24,802 nt of DNA from Succinatimonas sp. UBA6849 (GCA_002449335.1 DKDL01000013.1:1-24802), one strand, 5' to 3'. Positions 14,806 through 23,101 are shown, counted from the first letter of the stretch. The notes: a model not told the origin generated them from the letters alone. Numbers and translations: made by a program.

Positions 14806-15336
14806 ATGAACAGACAGAAAAAACTTGTTATTTCAGTATTAAGGTACGTATCTATATTCTTAAATTTATTTAAGGATAGTGGATATCATAAAATACTGTC
14901 ACCATTTGATGGCAATATTGTACCTTCAGATATGATTGCAGAGTCTAATATCTCACGCGATGTATTTGGCAATTCTTTAGGCATTCAGCCTGTAGAAAAT
15001 GAAGTTCATTCTCCTTGCGCATGTATCGTTGAGAGAATTTCTCCTGTTGGCAATGCCATGCTCCTAAAGGTAGGCAATGCACATCTAATCATCAACGTAG
15101 GTCTTGAGTTTGAGAAGTACAAAAAAGAGTTCTTTAAATTAAATGTAGTTGAAGGTCAGAGAATTTCCAAAGGACAAAAGCTGATGTCCTTTGATATTGA
15201 AAAGATCTACAAAGTGGACACCAACTTTGTATGTACAATTACTGTAAAACAGAATCGTACTTCAAGACATGTAAGCTTTATCAACGCAAGACATGTATCA
15301 TTTGATACCATCTTATGTACTCTTAACGTGCTGTAG
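14806..15336 (+). CDS. EIIA-Glc-fold protein lacking the phospho-histidines
   Basis: Residues about 30-140 follow PTS glucose-type EIIA (PF00358): LSPFDGNIV (31-39), a GNSLGIQP stretch (55-62), HSPCACIVE, then NVGLEFEKYKKEFFKLNVVEGQRISKG (97-123), which parallels the HFGIDTVELKGEGF...EEGQRVKVG region of E. coli Crr. In this alignment Crr H75 (ETNHAFS) falls on N83 (VGNAM) and phospho-acceptor H90 (FVHFG) falls on N97 (IINVG). Both active-site histidines are thus Asn. The protein should not accept phosphate from HPr. A short basic, partly hydrophobic N-terminus and a C-terminal stretch with two RHVSF copies (154-158, 162-166) are extra. A regulatory, unphosphorylatable EIIA is one reading; degeneration is another, though the frame is intact. 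Confidence 0.8.
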   Translation: MNRQKKLVISVLRYVSIFLNLFKDSGYHKILSPFDGNIVPSDMIAESNISRDVFGNSLGIQPVENEVHSPCACIVERISPVGNAMLLKVGNAHLIINVGLEFEKYKKEFFKLNVVEGQRISKGQKLMSFDIEKIYKVDTNFVCTITVKQNRTSRHVSFINARHVSFDTILCTLNVL

Positions 15337-15344
15337 TTAAGAGT
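15319..15344 (+). terminator. Stem-loop spanning the stop codon of the EIIA-like gene
   Basis: ACTCTTAAC (15319-15327) and GTTAAGAGT (15336-15344) are perfect 9-bp arms. The T run is displaced (15361-15365), so termination efficiency is uncertain. On the minus strand a further stem (AAACGAC/GTCGTTT at 15390-15417) covers the end of the Rrf2 gene. Confidence 0.4.
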
Positions 15345-15398
15345 AACTATCTTACTTAAGTTTTTATCTTAAACTATTAATTAAGCTATAAACGACTT

Positions 15399-15836
15399 TT
15401 AAATCATGTAGTCGTTTGAGTACATCTCAATCTGCTTGTCTAAAAGATCCTGCAGGGTAATTGAATCTAAATAATCTGTTATAAGTTTGTATAAGCCTTG
15501 CCATACAGGTAGTGTTACACAGTTTGCGCTTCTTTCACAATTAACAGGATCACACTCTAAACAGGCTACAGGAGCTAAATTACCTTCAGTTAGTCGTAAA
15601 ATTGCACCTAAGGTATATTCAGATGGTTCTTTTGCTAATTGATAGCCACCCTGATAGCCACGAGATGTTTTTAAAAAGTTAGATCTGTTTAATACAGGAA
15701 TGATCTGCTCTAGGTATTTTTTAGAGATATTCTGTCTTTGAGCGATATCTTTTAAAGTAATAAATCCGTTGTTACGGTGTTCTGCCAAATCAAGCATCAT
15801 GCGAATGGCATATCTTCCTTTGGTCGAAATTTTCAT
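15399..15836 (-). CDS. Rrf2-family transcriptional regulator
   Basis: This 145-residue winged-helix regulator begins MKISTKGRYAIRMMLDLA, the family hallmark. Residues 26-63 form the DNA-binding helix-turn-helix and wing, with the wing motif GYQGGYQL (60-67). VACLECDPVNCERSANC (90-106) has cysteines at 92, 95, 100 and 106, resembling the 92/98/104 cluster site of IscR, so Fe-S sensing is possible. SITLQDLLDK near the C-terminus is shared with CymR-like proteins. Rrf2 members control Fe-S assembly, nitrite response or, as CymR, cysteine metabolism. The nearby cys operon suggests the last. AAAGGA upstream fixes the start. It diverges from the LysR gene. Confidence 0.9.
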   Translation of the reverse strand: MKISTKGRYAIRMMLDLAEHRNNGFITLKDIAQRQNISKKYLEQIIPVLNRSNFLKTSRGYQGGYQLAKEPSEYTLGAILRLTEGNLAPVACLECDPVNCERSANCVTLPVWQGLYKLITDYLDSITLQDLLDKQIEMYSNDYMI

Positions 15837-15956
15837 GTGATCTTTCCTTTAACTCTTAATACTTATTATTTTACTAGGATTTATGGTATTTTTAAAGAGT
15901 GAAAAAAATATTACAATGTGAATAACGTATCAGAACCGGCAAATATAGAGGCAATT

Positions 15957-16889
15957 ATGACCTTAACACAACTTCATTATGCAATCACAATTTCTGAAAC
16001 CGGATCATTTAATAAGGCAGCGCAAATTCTATATGTTTCTCAGCCAAGTCTTTCAAATGCGATCCATGATCTTGAAGATGAATTCTCAATTTCCATCTTC
16101 CACAGATCAGGCCGTGGTGTCAGCCTCACCAATGAAGGTGTTGAGTTCATTACCTACGCAAGACAGGTTTATCATCAGTACGAGTCTTTATTAGATAAAT
16201 TTGGTAAGAACGGTACCTTAAAGAAAAAGTTTGGTGTTTCTACACAGCACTATTCTTTTGCTACCAAGTCCTTTGTGGAGATGGTCAAAAAATTTAATAC
16301 CGCAGAGTATGACTTTGCTATTCGTGAGACTAAAACTCGTGAAGTTATCGATGATGTAAGCTCATTAAAGAGTGAGATTGGTATTTTATATTTATCAAAC
16401 TTCAACCGAAACATGATTTTAAAGCTCTTAAACTCAGCCGAGCTTGAATTTCATCATCTGATTAACTGCCAGGTTTATGTGTATCTGTATAAAGAGCATC
16501 CATTAGCTAGTTACAAAGAAATTCATTTCTCAGATCTGGCTGATTACCCAAGCTTATCTTTTGAACAGGGTGACAACAGTTCTTTCTACTTTGCCGAAGA
16601 AATTTACTCAACAAAAGAGTACTTAAGAACTGTAAAAGTAAATGATCGTGCCTCAATGCTGAACTTAATGCGTGGATTGAACGGTTTTACTCTGTGTTCA
16701 GGTATTATCTGTCAGGAGTTAAACGGTGATGATTATGTTGCTGTGCCTTTCAAACCTGATGAGGGCGATGAGGATGACAATATGAGCATTGGCTATATTG
16801 TTAAAAAGAACCAGATCTTAAGTCAGATGGGTACTTTATACATCGAAGAGATTAAGAACTACTTCCGTCGTTACGGTTTATCAGATTAA
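15957..16889 (+). CDS. LysR-family transcriptional regulator
   Basis: I start the protein at ATG 15957 (310 residues). This gives the standard MTLTQLHYAITISETGSFNKAAQ opening with GAGG five bases ahead, rather than at GTG 15918 in the same frame. Residues 1-65 are the winged helix-turn-helix (AAQILYVSQPSLSNAI is the recognition region), and the rest is the periplasmic-binding-like effector domain. It diverges from the Rrf2 gene and is followed by its own terminator. The next operon downstream encodes an oxidoreductase and CoA ligase and carries LysR-like inverted half-sites in its promoter region. Control of that operon is a reasonable guess. The effector is unknown. Confidence 0.88.
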   Translation: MTLTQLHYAITISETGSFNKAAQILYVSQPSLSNAIHDLEDEFSISIFHRSGRGVSLTNEGVEFITYARQVYHQYESLLDKFGKNGTLKKKFGVSTQHYSFATKSFVEMVKKFNTAEYDFAIRETKTREVIDDVSSLKSEIGILYLSNFNRNMILKLLNSAELEFHHLINCQVYVYLYKEHPLASYKEIHFSDLADYPSLSFEQGDNSSFYFAEEIYSTKEYLRTVKVNDRASMLNLMRGLNGFTLCSGIICQELNGDDYVAVPFKPDEGDEDDNMSIGYIVKKNQILSQMGTLYIEEIKNYFRRYGLSD

Positions 16890-16930
16890 GCCTCAATTTA
16901 GTTCAAACAGTATTTTATTCATTGTTAAGG

Positions 16931-16955
16931 GGAGTAACTATAGTTACTCCTTTTT
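16931..16955 (+). terminator. Rho-independent terminator after LysR gene
   Basis: Positions 16931-16950 are a perfect 20-bp palindrome (GGAGTAACTA and its reverse complement), followed by five T. A four-base turn leaves an 8-bp stem. Confidence 0.8.
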
Positions 16956-17044
16956 CATTTCTTGTAATTCTTATCAATTGTCTGTATCTCACAATAGCTG
17001 GTTAAAGCTGTTGTATAAGCCATTTAAATGGTTTTAATTTTTTT

Positions 17045-17091
17045 AATTACAATATGTTATACAAAATAGCTATAACTGACTATTTGTAATT
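17045..17091 (+). promoter_or_regulatory. Nested inverted repeats upstream of oxidoreductase operon
   Basis: AATTACAA (17045-17052) and TTGTAATT (17084-17091) are perfect arms. Inside them lie AAATAG (17064-17069) and CTATTT (17080-17085). LysR regulators bind such spaced dyads, and the LysR gene is immediately upstream. They lie 100-150 bases before the first start codon. Confidence 0.4.
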
Positions 17092-17194
17092 AGTATTAGA
17101 CAATATTATGGAAAATTTGGGATACTCTATTCAACAAATTTAATAACAAAATTCTAAATTTTAAGAATAGATCACATACAAAAAGGTAAGAATA

Positions 17195-17719
17195 ATGTAC
17201 GAGTTTCTATGGCATGGTCGAGGCGGTCAAGGCGCATTTACAGCAGCCCGTCTTTTAGGCGCAGCCTACTCTTTAAAGAAAGATGGCAATTATGCGATTG
17301 CATTCCCATCTTTCGGTCCAGAGCGCAGAGGCGCGCCAATTAGAGCTTTCACCAAACTTGATACTAAAAAGGTTGGTAACAGAGCTGAAATTGAGAAAGC
17401 TGACTTTGCTGTATATCTTGATGATACTTTATTCAATGATGATGCATTTTCAGAATTAAAGGAGAATGGCAAAATCATTCTTTGCACCAAGAAGATATTC
17501 ACAAATTCAAAAATTATCACCATCGATGGTGTGTCGATTGCTGAAAAGATCCTGCACTTACCTATTACCAATACTGTAATTCTAGGCGCTATTGTTGCTG
17601 TCTTTGATGAGATTACAGTAGATGATCTTAAGTTTGCCATCGAGCAGAACATGCCTCCAAAACTTCAACAAAGAAATATTGAAGTAGTTAAAGCAGCATT
17701 TGATGCTGTTAAGGCTTAG
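17195..17719 (+). CDS. 2-oxoacid:ferredoxin oxidoreductase gamma subunit
   Basis: A 174-residue protein of the POR/KOR gamma family. Its N-terminal HGRGGQGAFTAARLLG (7-22) binds the CoA side of the reaction in these enzymes, and FPSFGPERRGAPIRAF (38-53) is the second conserved stretch. It is the first gene of a gamma-delta-alpha-beta set, the order seen in four-subunit pyruvate, ketoisovalerate and related oxidoreductases. The delta gene starts nine bases later. AAAAGG eight bases upstream marks the start. Substrate choice lies mainly in the alpha and beta subunits and is unresolved. Confidence 0.92.
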   Translation: MYEFLWHGRGGQGAFTAARLLGAAYSLKKDGNYAIAFPSFGPERRGAPIRAFTKLDTKKVGNRAEIEKADFAVYLDDTLFNDDAFSELKENGKIILCTKKIFTNSKIITIDGVSIAEKILHLPITNTVILGAIVAVFDEITVDDLKFAIEQNMPPKLQQRNIEVVKAAFDAVKA

Positions 17720-17728
17720 GAGGCAGAT

Positions 17729-18016
17729 ATGAAAGTTGAATTAAAAGAAAACATTAAGTTTACAACTTCAAACATTCCATTTGCTCCAAGCTATGAGCCT
17801 GGCTTAGTTACTAAAAACTCAGGCTGGAGAAATGAAAAGCCTGTATGCGATAAAGAAAAGTGCAATGGCTGTTTCCTTTGCTACCTGTATTGTCCTGATG
17901 GTGTGATTTCAAAACACGGTGACAAAGTAGAAATCGATTATGACTTTTGTAAAGGTTGTGGCATCTGCCAGAAGATCTGTAAACATGGCGCAATTACTAT
18001 GGAGTCTGAAAAATAA
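17729..18016 (+). CDS. 2-oxoacid:ferredoxin oxidoreductase delta subunit (2x[4Fe-4S] ferredoxin)
   Basis: This 95-residue ferredoxin-like subunit passes electrons from the catalytic cluster to external ferredoxin. Two complete 4Fe-4S motifs are visible: C45, C48, C51, C55 (CNGCFLCYLYCPDG) and C74, C77, C80, C84 (CKGCGICQKIC). The N-terminal SYEPGLVTKNSGWRNEKP stretch is typical of PorD-type delta subunits. AGGAGG precedes the start. Its stop codon overlaps the alpha start by one base, so the two are probably translationally coupled. Confidence 0.93.
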   Translation: MKVELKENIKFTTSNIPFAPSYEPGLVTKNSGWRNEKPVCDKEKCNGCFLCYLYCPDGVISKHGDKVEIDYDFCKGCGICQKICKHGAITMESEK

Positions 18017-19176
18017 TGACTAAGAAATTTTTATCAGGCAATGAAGCATTTGCGTTAGGTGTGTGTCTGGCTAAACCTCATGTGATTTCAGCATACCCAA
18101 TTACACCACAGACTACTGTAGTAGAAAAGTTATCAGAGTTAGTAGAGTCTGGTGAGCTAAAGTCAGAGTTCATTCACGTAGAGTCTGAGCATTCAGCACT
18201 GTCTGCTGCCATTGGAGCATCAGCTGTTGGAGCCAGAACCTTTACAGCAACCTCATCACAAGGTCTTTTATATATGGCAGAGTGTCTAACTTACGCTTCA
18301 GGCGGACGCTTTCCTATTGTAATGATGAACGCTAACCGTTCTACAGCGTTACCTTGGAATATCTACGGAGATCAGAGAGATTCATTATCTTTATTAGATC
18401 ATGGCTGGATACAGGCTTACGCAGAGGATGCTCAAGAAGCTTTAGATTTAGCTTTAATGAGTTTTTATATTGCAGAACACAAAGATGTAGCCACTCCTTT
18501 TATGGCTAATTTAGATGGATTTACTCTAACTCATACTTATGAGGTTGTAGATGTACCTGATGCAAAAAGGGCTGATGAGTTTTTACCTCCATATGAGACT
18601 GATAACAAGATCTCTTTTGAAGAACCTAAAAACTTAGGCTTCTCAGCGGGACCTGACACTAATACAGAGTTTAAGTACAAAGAGCATTTGGGAATTTTAA
18701 ATGCACGCAAGGTTATAAAAGAGTGTGAGGATAAGTTCTTTAAGATCTTTAACCGTAAGTACTCAGGCTTAATTGAGACTTATAAGACAGAAGATGCTGA
18801 TTTTGTGATTGTAACTTTAGGTACTATCGCAGGTTTGGTAAAAGAGGTAGTCGACGATTTAAGAGCAAAAGGTCAAAAGGTAGGTTTACTGAGAATTCGC
18901 TATCTAAGACCATTCCCTAACGAGGAAATTGTAGAAGCTCTTAAGAATGTCAAAGCAATTGGTGTTTTAGAGAAGGATATTTCCTTTGGTAATGAAGGAA
19001 CAGTTTATACCAACGTAAATTCAGCTCTGCATAAAGCTAAACTCAATGTAGTTTCATCAAATTATATTGCAGGATTGGGTGGCAGAAATATCGAAAAACA
19101 TCAGATTGAAGACATCTTTACAAGACTTCAGTCACTAAAAAACGAAATTGTATTTGTAGGTCTTAAGGAGGAATAG
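18016..19176 (+). CDS. 2-oxoacid:ferredoxin oxidoreductase alpha subunit
   Basis: A 386-residue alpha subunit with the pyrimidine-binding TPP domain and the transketolase-C-like domain. Conserved pieces are SAYPITPQTTVVEKL (25-39), VESEHSALSAAIGAS (55-69), TATSSQGLLYMAE (77-89) and ALPWNIYGDQRDSL (111-124). The second half contains LRIRYLRPFPNEEI, where the CoA-contacting region lies. It pairs with the beta subunit to oxidise a 2-oxoacid to the acyl-CoA. The WNIYGDQRDS form is shared by many POR/VOR enzymes and does not prove pyruvate. GGAG inside the delta gene is its ribosome site. Confidence 0.92.
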   Translation: MTKKFLSGNEAFALGVCLAKPHVISAYPITPQTTVVEKLSELVESGELKSEFIHVESEHSALSAAIGASAVGARTFTATSSQGLLYMAECLTYASGGRFPIVMMNANRSTALPWNIYGDQRDSLSLLDHGWIQAYAEDAQEALDLALMSFYIAEHKDVATPFMANLDGFTLTHTYEVVDVPDAKRADEFLPPYETDNKISFEEPKNLGFSAGPDTNTEFKYKEHLGILNARKVIKECEDKFFKIFNRKYSGLIETYKTEDADFVIVTLGTIAGLVKEVVDDLRAKGQKVGLLRIRYLRPFPNEEIVEALKNVKAIGVLEKDISFGNEGTVYTNVNSALHKAKLNVVSSNYIAGLGGRNIEKHQIEDIFTRLQSLKNEIVFVGLKEE

Positions 19177-19178
19177 TC

Positions 19179-20066
19179 ATGGCAGTTAACGTAAAAACAC
19201 TAACAGATGATGAATTCTTCTACGGACATAAAGCCTGCGCTGGCTGTGGCGGATCACTTGCAGTTCGTATTGCTTTAAAAGTTTTAGGCAAAAGATCTGT
19301 TGCGGTAATTCCAGCAGGATGTATGTCAGCTGTTGGCTTTAACTTTCCACAGCTGTGCTTTGCAAATAACGCAATTATTTCAACCTTTGCCGGTACTGCA
19401 TCCATGATGACAGGTATTCAGGCTGGCTTAAAGGCTTTAGGCAAAACTGATTTTAATGTAGTAGGTTTTGCAGGCGACGGCGGCACCGCTGATATCGGTA
19501 TTCAGGCGCTTTCAGGTGCCATAGACAGAAATGATGATGTTTTATACATCTGCTATGACAACGAAGCTTACATGAACACAGGCATTCAGAAAAGTTCGCT
19601 GACACCGTTTGGAGCAAGAACAACCACTACTCCTGCAGGAAAAAATCTGCATGGAAATCTTTCAAACAAGAAAAACATGTTTGAAATTGTTGCAGCTCAC
19701 GGGATCTCTTATGCAGCTACCGCAAGTGTAGGTTACCTTCCAGACTTTATGAAAAAAGTTGAAAAAGCAGCCTCCATTAGAGGTACCAAGTACCTCCATG
19801 TCATTGCTCCATGTCCAACCGGCTGGGGTATTAAGACAGAGGATTGTATCGAGGTTGCAAAAGAGGTTGTCGATTGTGGTTTATGGTACTTAGCTGAATA
19901 TGAAAACGGTGAGTTCCATATCAACCGCAAACCAAAAGAGTTTACTGATGTAGCTAGCTACATCAAACGTCAGGGGCGTTTCAAGCACTTAGATGAGAGC
20001 GATATTCAAGCTATCATAAAAGGTCGTGACGCTAAATGGAATTTTATTAACAAGCATTTTAATTAG
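19179..20066 (+). CDS. 2-oxoacid:ferredoxin oxidoreductase beta subunit
   Basis: A 295-residue TPP-binding subunit. Cysteines C20, C23, C48 and C212 (KACAGCGG, PAGCMSA, PCPTGWG) hold the proximal 4Fe-4S cluster. GDGGTADIG (99-107) through YDNEAYMNTG (126-135) is the TPP/magnesium site. SLTPFGARTTTTPAGK (140-155) is the usual loop of the pyruvate, ketoisovalerate and arylpyruvate branches, distinct from 2-oxoglutarate enzymes in my memory of the families. It starts two bases after the alpha stop, with GGAGG overlapping. The CoA ligase gene begins eight bases later. Confidence 0.92.
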   Translation: MAVNVKTLTDDEFFYGHKACAGCGGSLAVRIALKVLGKRSVAVIPAGCMSAVGFNFPQLCFANNAIISTFAGTASMMTGIQAGLKALGKTDFNVVGFAGDGGTADIGIQALSGAIDRNDDVLYICYDNEAYMNTGIQKSSLTPFGARTTTTPAGKNLHGNLSNKKNMFEIVAAHGISYAATASVGYLPDFMKKVEKAASIRGTKYLHVIAPCPTGWGIKTEDCIEVAKEVVDCGLWYLAEYENGEFHINRKPKEFTDVASYIKRQGRFKHLDESDIQAIIKGRDAKWNFINKHFN

Positions 20067-20074
20067 AGGTTTAC

Positions 20075-21406
20075 ATGGCTATCAATAAATCAAAATTCTG
20101 GGATGAGGCATTAGAAACAGCTCCTCGTGAAGTCTTAGAAGCAAATCAGTTAAAAGATCTTCAGGAGATTGTAAAGTTTGCATACGAGAATTCTCCTTAT
20201 TACAAGAGATCATTTGATGAGGCAGGCGTAAAGCCTTCAGATATCAAAACTTTAAAAGATATCGAGAAGTTCCCATTCATCAATAAGAAGACTCAGCGTG
20301 ATACTCAGGGCGTAGGTTCATTCTTAGGTGAATTATGTGCTGTACCTGAAGATGATGTTGTATTTATTTCAACCTCATCAGGGTCAACAGGCGTTCCTAC
20401 CATCAGTCCGTTTACTCAGAAGGATTTCGATGAGTTCCAGGATACTGAGGCTCGCTGGTTCTGGCAGGTTGGTGTAAGACCAAATGATCGTTACGTTCAT
20501 GCTTTAAACTTCTCTCTGTATGTTGGTGGCCCTGACGTAATCGGTGCACAGAGAACCGGTGCTCTATGTATCTGGGGCGGTACCTTACCATCAGAGCGTT
20601 TATTATGGGTTTTAAAGACCTATCAGCCAACCGTAATCTGGACATCTCCATCATACGCATGGCAGTTAGGTGAGAAGGCTCTAAAGAGCGGTATTGATCC
20701 TAAGAAGGATTTAAACATCAAGACTATCATCGTAGCAGGCGAGCTAGGTGGTTCTATCGATGCAACACGTAAGGCAATTGAAGACTTATGGGGAGCACAA
20801 GTTTATGATTTCTACGGTCTGTCTGATATCTTTGGTGCTTGTGCTGCAATGTGTGAGTACAAAGATGGTCTTCACATCGCTGAGAACCATATCCTAGTTG
20901 AGACCGTTGATCCTAATACCGGTAAGGTTTTACCTCCAGGTGAAAAGGGTGAGTTCGTATTTACTACCTTAAGAAAGCATGCTCGTCCTTTGATCCGCTT
21001 CCGTACAGGTGATATCGGCTGGATTGATAACACAAAGTGCAAGTGCGGTCGTACCCATGGTCGTATCCACGTTTTAGGTAGAAAGGATGATATGTTCATC
21101 GTATCTGCTGTTAACGTATTCCCAAGTGACGTTGAGGCTGGTATTCGTTCAATTTCAGGTATCACCGGTGAATACTTAATCAGAATCTTTGAGAAAGACT
21201 TTACCTGCAAGTACTCAGTTGAAGTTGAGAAGAAGTTTGACAACAAGGATTCAGACGAGGAAGTAGCAGAGATTGTAAGCAAGTCCTTAAAGGCTCGTAT
21301 CGGTGTTAAACCATACACTGTAGTAGTTCATAAGGATGGTGGCCTGAATACACGTTCAGAGCACAAGTCAAAGCGTATTATCGATGAACGTACCAAGAAA
21401 GACTAG
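20075..21406 (+). CDS. Phenylacetate-CoA ligase family (PaaK-type) AMP-binding enzyme
   Basis: A 443-residue adenylate-forming ligase, the normal PaaK length. The AMP-binding P-loop is STSSGSTGVPTISPFT (97-112). YDFYGLSDIFGA (248-259) is the adenine-binding motif, RFRTGDIGWID follows, and GRKDDMFIVSAVNVFPSDVE (338-357) is the C-terminal hinge and lid, with the PaaK-type C-terminal domain after it. The enzyme should form (or, in reverse, use) an aryl- or other acyl-CoA. Co-transcription with the oxidoreductase, eight bases apart with AGAGG, says the two share the acyl-CoA. Phenylacetate is the family default; indoleacetate or branched acids are alternatives. Confidence 0.9.
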   Translation: MAINKSKFWDEALETAPREVLEANQLKDLQEIVKFAYENSPYYKRSFDEAGVKPSDIKTLKDIEKFPFINKKTQRDTQGVGSFLGELCAVPEDDVVFISTSSGSTGVPTISPFTQKDFDEFQDTEARWFWQVGVRPNDRYVHALNFSLYVGGPDVIGAQRTGALCIWGGTLPSERLLWVLKTYQPTVIWTSPSYAWQLGEKALKSGIDPKKDLNIKTIIVAGELGGSIDATRKAIEDLWGAQVYDFYGLSDIFGACAAMCEYKDGLHIAENHILVETVDPNTGKVLPPGEKGEFVFTTLRKHARPLIRFRTGDIGWIDNTKCKCGRTHGRIHVLGRKDDMFIVSAVNVFPSDVEAGIRSISGITGEYLIRIFEKDFTCKYSVEVEKKFDNKDSDEEVAEIVSKSLKARIGVKPYTVVVHKDGGLNTRSEHKSKRIIDERTKKD

Positions 21407-21440
21407 CAATAAAAAGTCTTTTTAAAGTGAAACATACACT

Positions 21441-21471
21441 AAAAAGGCTCTACACCAAAATGTAGAGCCTT
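21441..21471 (-). terminator. Bidirectional terminator between CoA ligase and NhaC genes
   Basis: AAGGCTCTACA (21444-21454) and TGTAGAGCCTT (21461-21471) make a perfect 11-bp stem with a 6-base loop. On the minus strand it ends in TTTTT, a good terminator for nhaC; on the plus strand the tail is TTAATT, weaker. A second hairpin, CTCTAGT/ACTAGAG (21478-21499), sits between it and the nhaC stop codon. Confidence 0.82.
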
Positions 21472-21512
21472 AATTGTCTCTAGTGTCTGATAACTAGAGC
21501 AAGGAAAAGAGA

Positions 21513-23066
21513 TTAAGCTTGAGCTTTAGACAGCTTTAACTGTCTTTTGTGCATAAAGGTAATTAACACTATCATGATAATTACAGCAGAACCCAAACTT
21601 AATGGTAAGCTTCTGGTTACACCTGCAATTGCATAACCAATTAAAGCACTTACAGCTACAGTCAAAGAGTAAGGCAACTGAGTGTAAACGTGCTCGATGT
21701 GAACACAGCCAGAACCTGCAGATGATAAAACAGTTGTATCTGAAATAGGTGAACAGTGATCACCAAATACAGAGCCTGCAAGAGTTGCTGATAGGGCAAT
21801 GATGGTTAATTCCATTGAGTCAGGATCAACAGCCTGAGCTACGATCACCACGATAGGAATTAAGATACCAAAAGTACCCCAGGCAGTACCGGTTGAGAAG
21901 GATAAGAAACCTGCAATCACAAAGATTACAGCAGGTAGCACTACACCTACAAAGCCGATATCGTTCTGAACGATTGATGAGATGAACTCTGGTGCCTGTA
22001 AAAGATCACGGGTAACACCTGAAATGGTCCAGGCAAAGGTTAAGATCATGTTAGCAGGGATCATAGCCTGAACACCACGCAGTACGCCATCCATATACTC
22101 TTTTAAGGATAAGAGTTTTCTTGGAACCATCATTAAGAATGCAACTACTAATGCACCAAATGAGCTTAATACTAAAGCCTGTGATGAATCAGTGTTACCA
22201 AAAGCAGCACCTAGTGTGTGATACTTTACATCCTCACCCCAGTAACCGCCCAAATACAGCATTGCTAAAACAGCAAAGATAATTAAAGAAACGATTGGTA
22301 CGACCATATCTAAAACAGTGCCGTTACCTTTAACTTCAATACTGTCATCAGTCTCGTTTATATCTTCCTTAGCTGCTTTAGTTGACTCATAAGCTTCTTT
22401 TTCTGCTTTGTACATTGGTCCAAAGTCAACATTAAAACAGCATACAAGAACAACTAATAGAATACAGAGTAAAGCATAGAAGTTCCAAGGAATGGTTGCA
22501 CAGAATGCTGCAATATCAGAATCAAAAGTATTGGTTGCTTTTAAGTTCGAACCTACTGCTGCAGCCCATGAGGAAACAGGTGCAATAATGCAGATTGGAG
22601 CTGCGGTAGAATCGATGATGTAGGCTAACTTCTCTCTTGAGATCTTATACTTATCTGTAATAGGTCTCATCACAGTACCAACGGTTAAGCAGTTAAAGTA
22701 ATCGTCGATAAAGATAAAAGCACCTAAAGCTGATGTAGATAGAAGTGCTGAACGTCTGCCTTTGATTTTAGCAGTAGCCCAATTTCCATAAGCTTTAGAA
22801 GCTCCGGCCATATAGATAACATAAACTAGAGCGCCTAAAAGTGAACAGAAGAGCACAATGTTCAGATCGAACTTATTGCCCATAACTGATAAGGCACTTT
22901 CAACTGGTCCTAGAATGATATTACCATCAGTTTTTAAAGTATAAATCAGGGTTCCTGATAAGATACCCACGATTAGTGATGAAAATACTTCCTTAGTAAT
23001 TAACGCTAATACAACGGCAATTACAGGAGGGAGAATGGATAAAACTCCAACTGATACTGGATCCAT
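21513..23066 (-). CDS. nhaC: Na+/H+ antiporter, NhaC family
   Basis: A 517-residue inner-membrane protein with about a dozen hydrophobic segments, matching the NhaC family (PF03553). Conserved pieces include FIDDYFNCLTVG (118-129), TAAPICIIAPVSSWAA (154-169) and SGTAWGTFGILIPI, followed by SVFGDHCSPISDTTVLSSAGSGC near the C-terminal third, all of which recur in this family. A charged cytoplasmic loop of about 35 residues (216-250) splits the protein. It would exchange sodium for protons; some relatives carry malate or lactate with sodium. TGGAGT seven bases upstream marks the start. It is a single-gene unit with its own terminator. Confidence 0.9.
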   Translation of the reverse strand: MDPVSVGVLSILPPVIAVVLALITKEVFSSLIVGILSGTLIYTLKTDGNIILGPVESALSVMGNKFDLNIVLFCSLLGALVYVIYMAGASKAYGNWATAKIKGRRSALLSTSALGAFIFIDDYFNCLTVGTVMRPITDKYKISREKLAYIIDSTAAPICIIAPVSSWAAAVGSNLKATNTFDSDIAAFCATIPWNFYALLCILLVVLVCCFNVDFGPMYKAEKEAYESTKAAKEDINETDDSIEVKGNGTVLDMVVPIVSLIIFAVLAMLYLGGYWGEDVKYHTLGAAFGNTDSSQALVLSSFGALVVAFLMMVPRKLLSLKEYMDGVLRGVQAMIPANMILTFAWTISGVTRDLLQAPEFISSIVQNDIGFVGVVLPAVIFVIAGFLSFSTGTAWGTFGILIPIVVIVAQAVDPDSMELTIIALSATLAGSVFGDHCSPISDTTVLSSAGSGCVHIEHVYTQLPYSLTVAVSALIGYAIAGVTRSLPLSLGSAVIIMIVLITFMHKRQLKLSKAQA

Positions 23067-23101
23067 AAGTACTCCAAAAATAGTAGAAATTATGCACTGT
23101 A

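Larger units (their letters stand above)
16890..17194. other. 305-base region: LysR terminator and oxidoreductase operon promoter
   Basis: The region contains the LysR terminator, a 12-bp palindrome CCATTTAAATGG (17020-17031) before a T-rich stretch, and the inverted repeats listed at 17045-17091. AAAAGG at 17181 is the ribosome site of the first oxidoreductase gene. I see no gene in it. Confidence 0.6.

Noticed and set aside
15918..15956. GTG start for the LysR gene
   Set aside because: No ribosome site, and the extra 13 residues precede a canonical LysR N-terminus at ATG 15957.
20872..21318. 148-codon minus-strand open frame
   Set aside because: Antisense shadow of the PaaK-type ligase, which keeps all family motifs in the plus frame.
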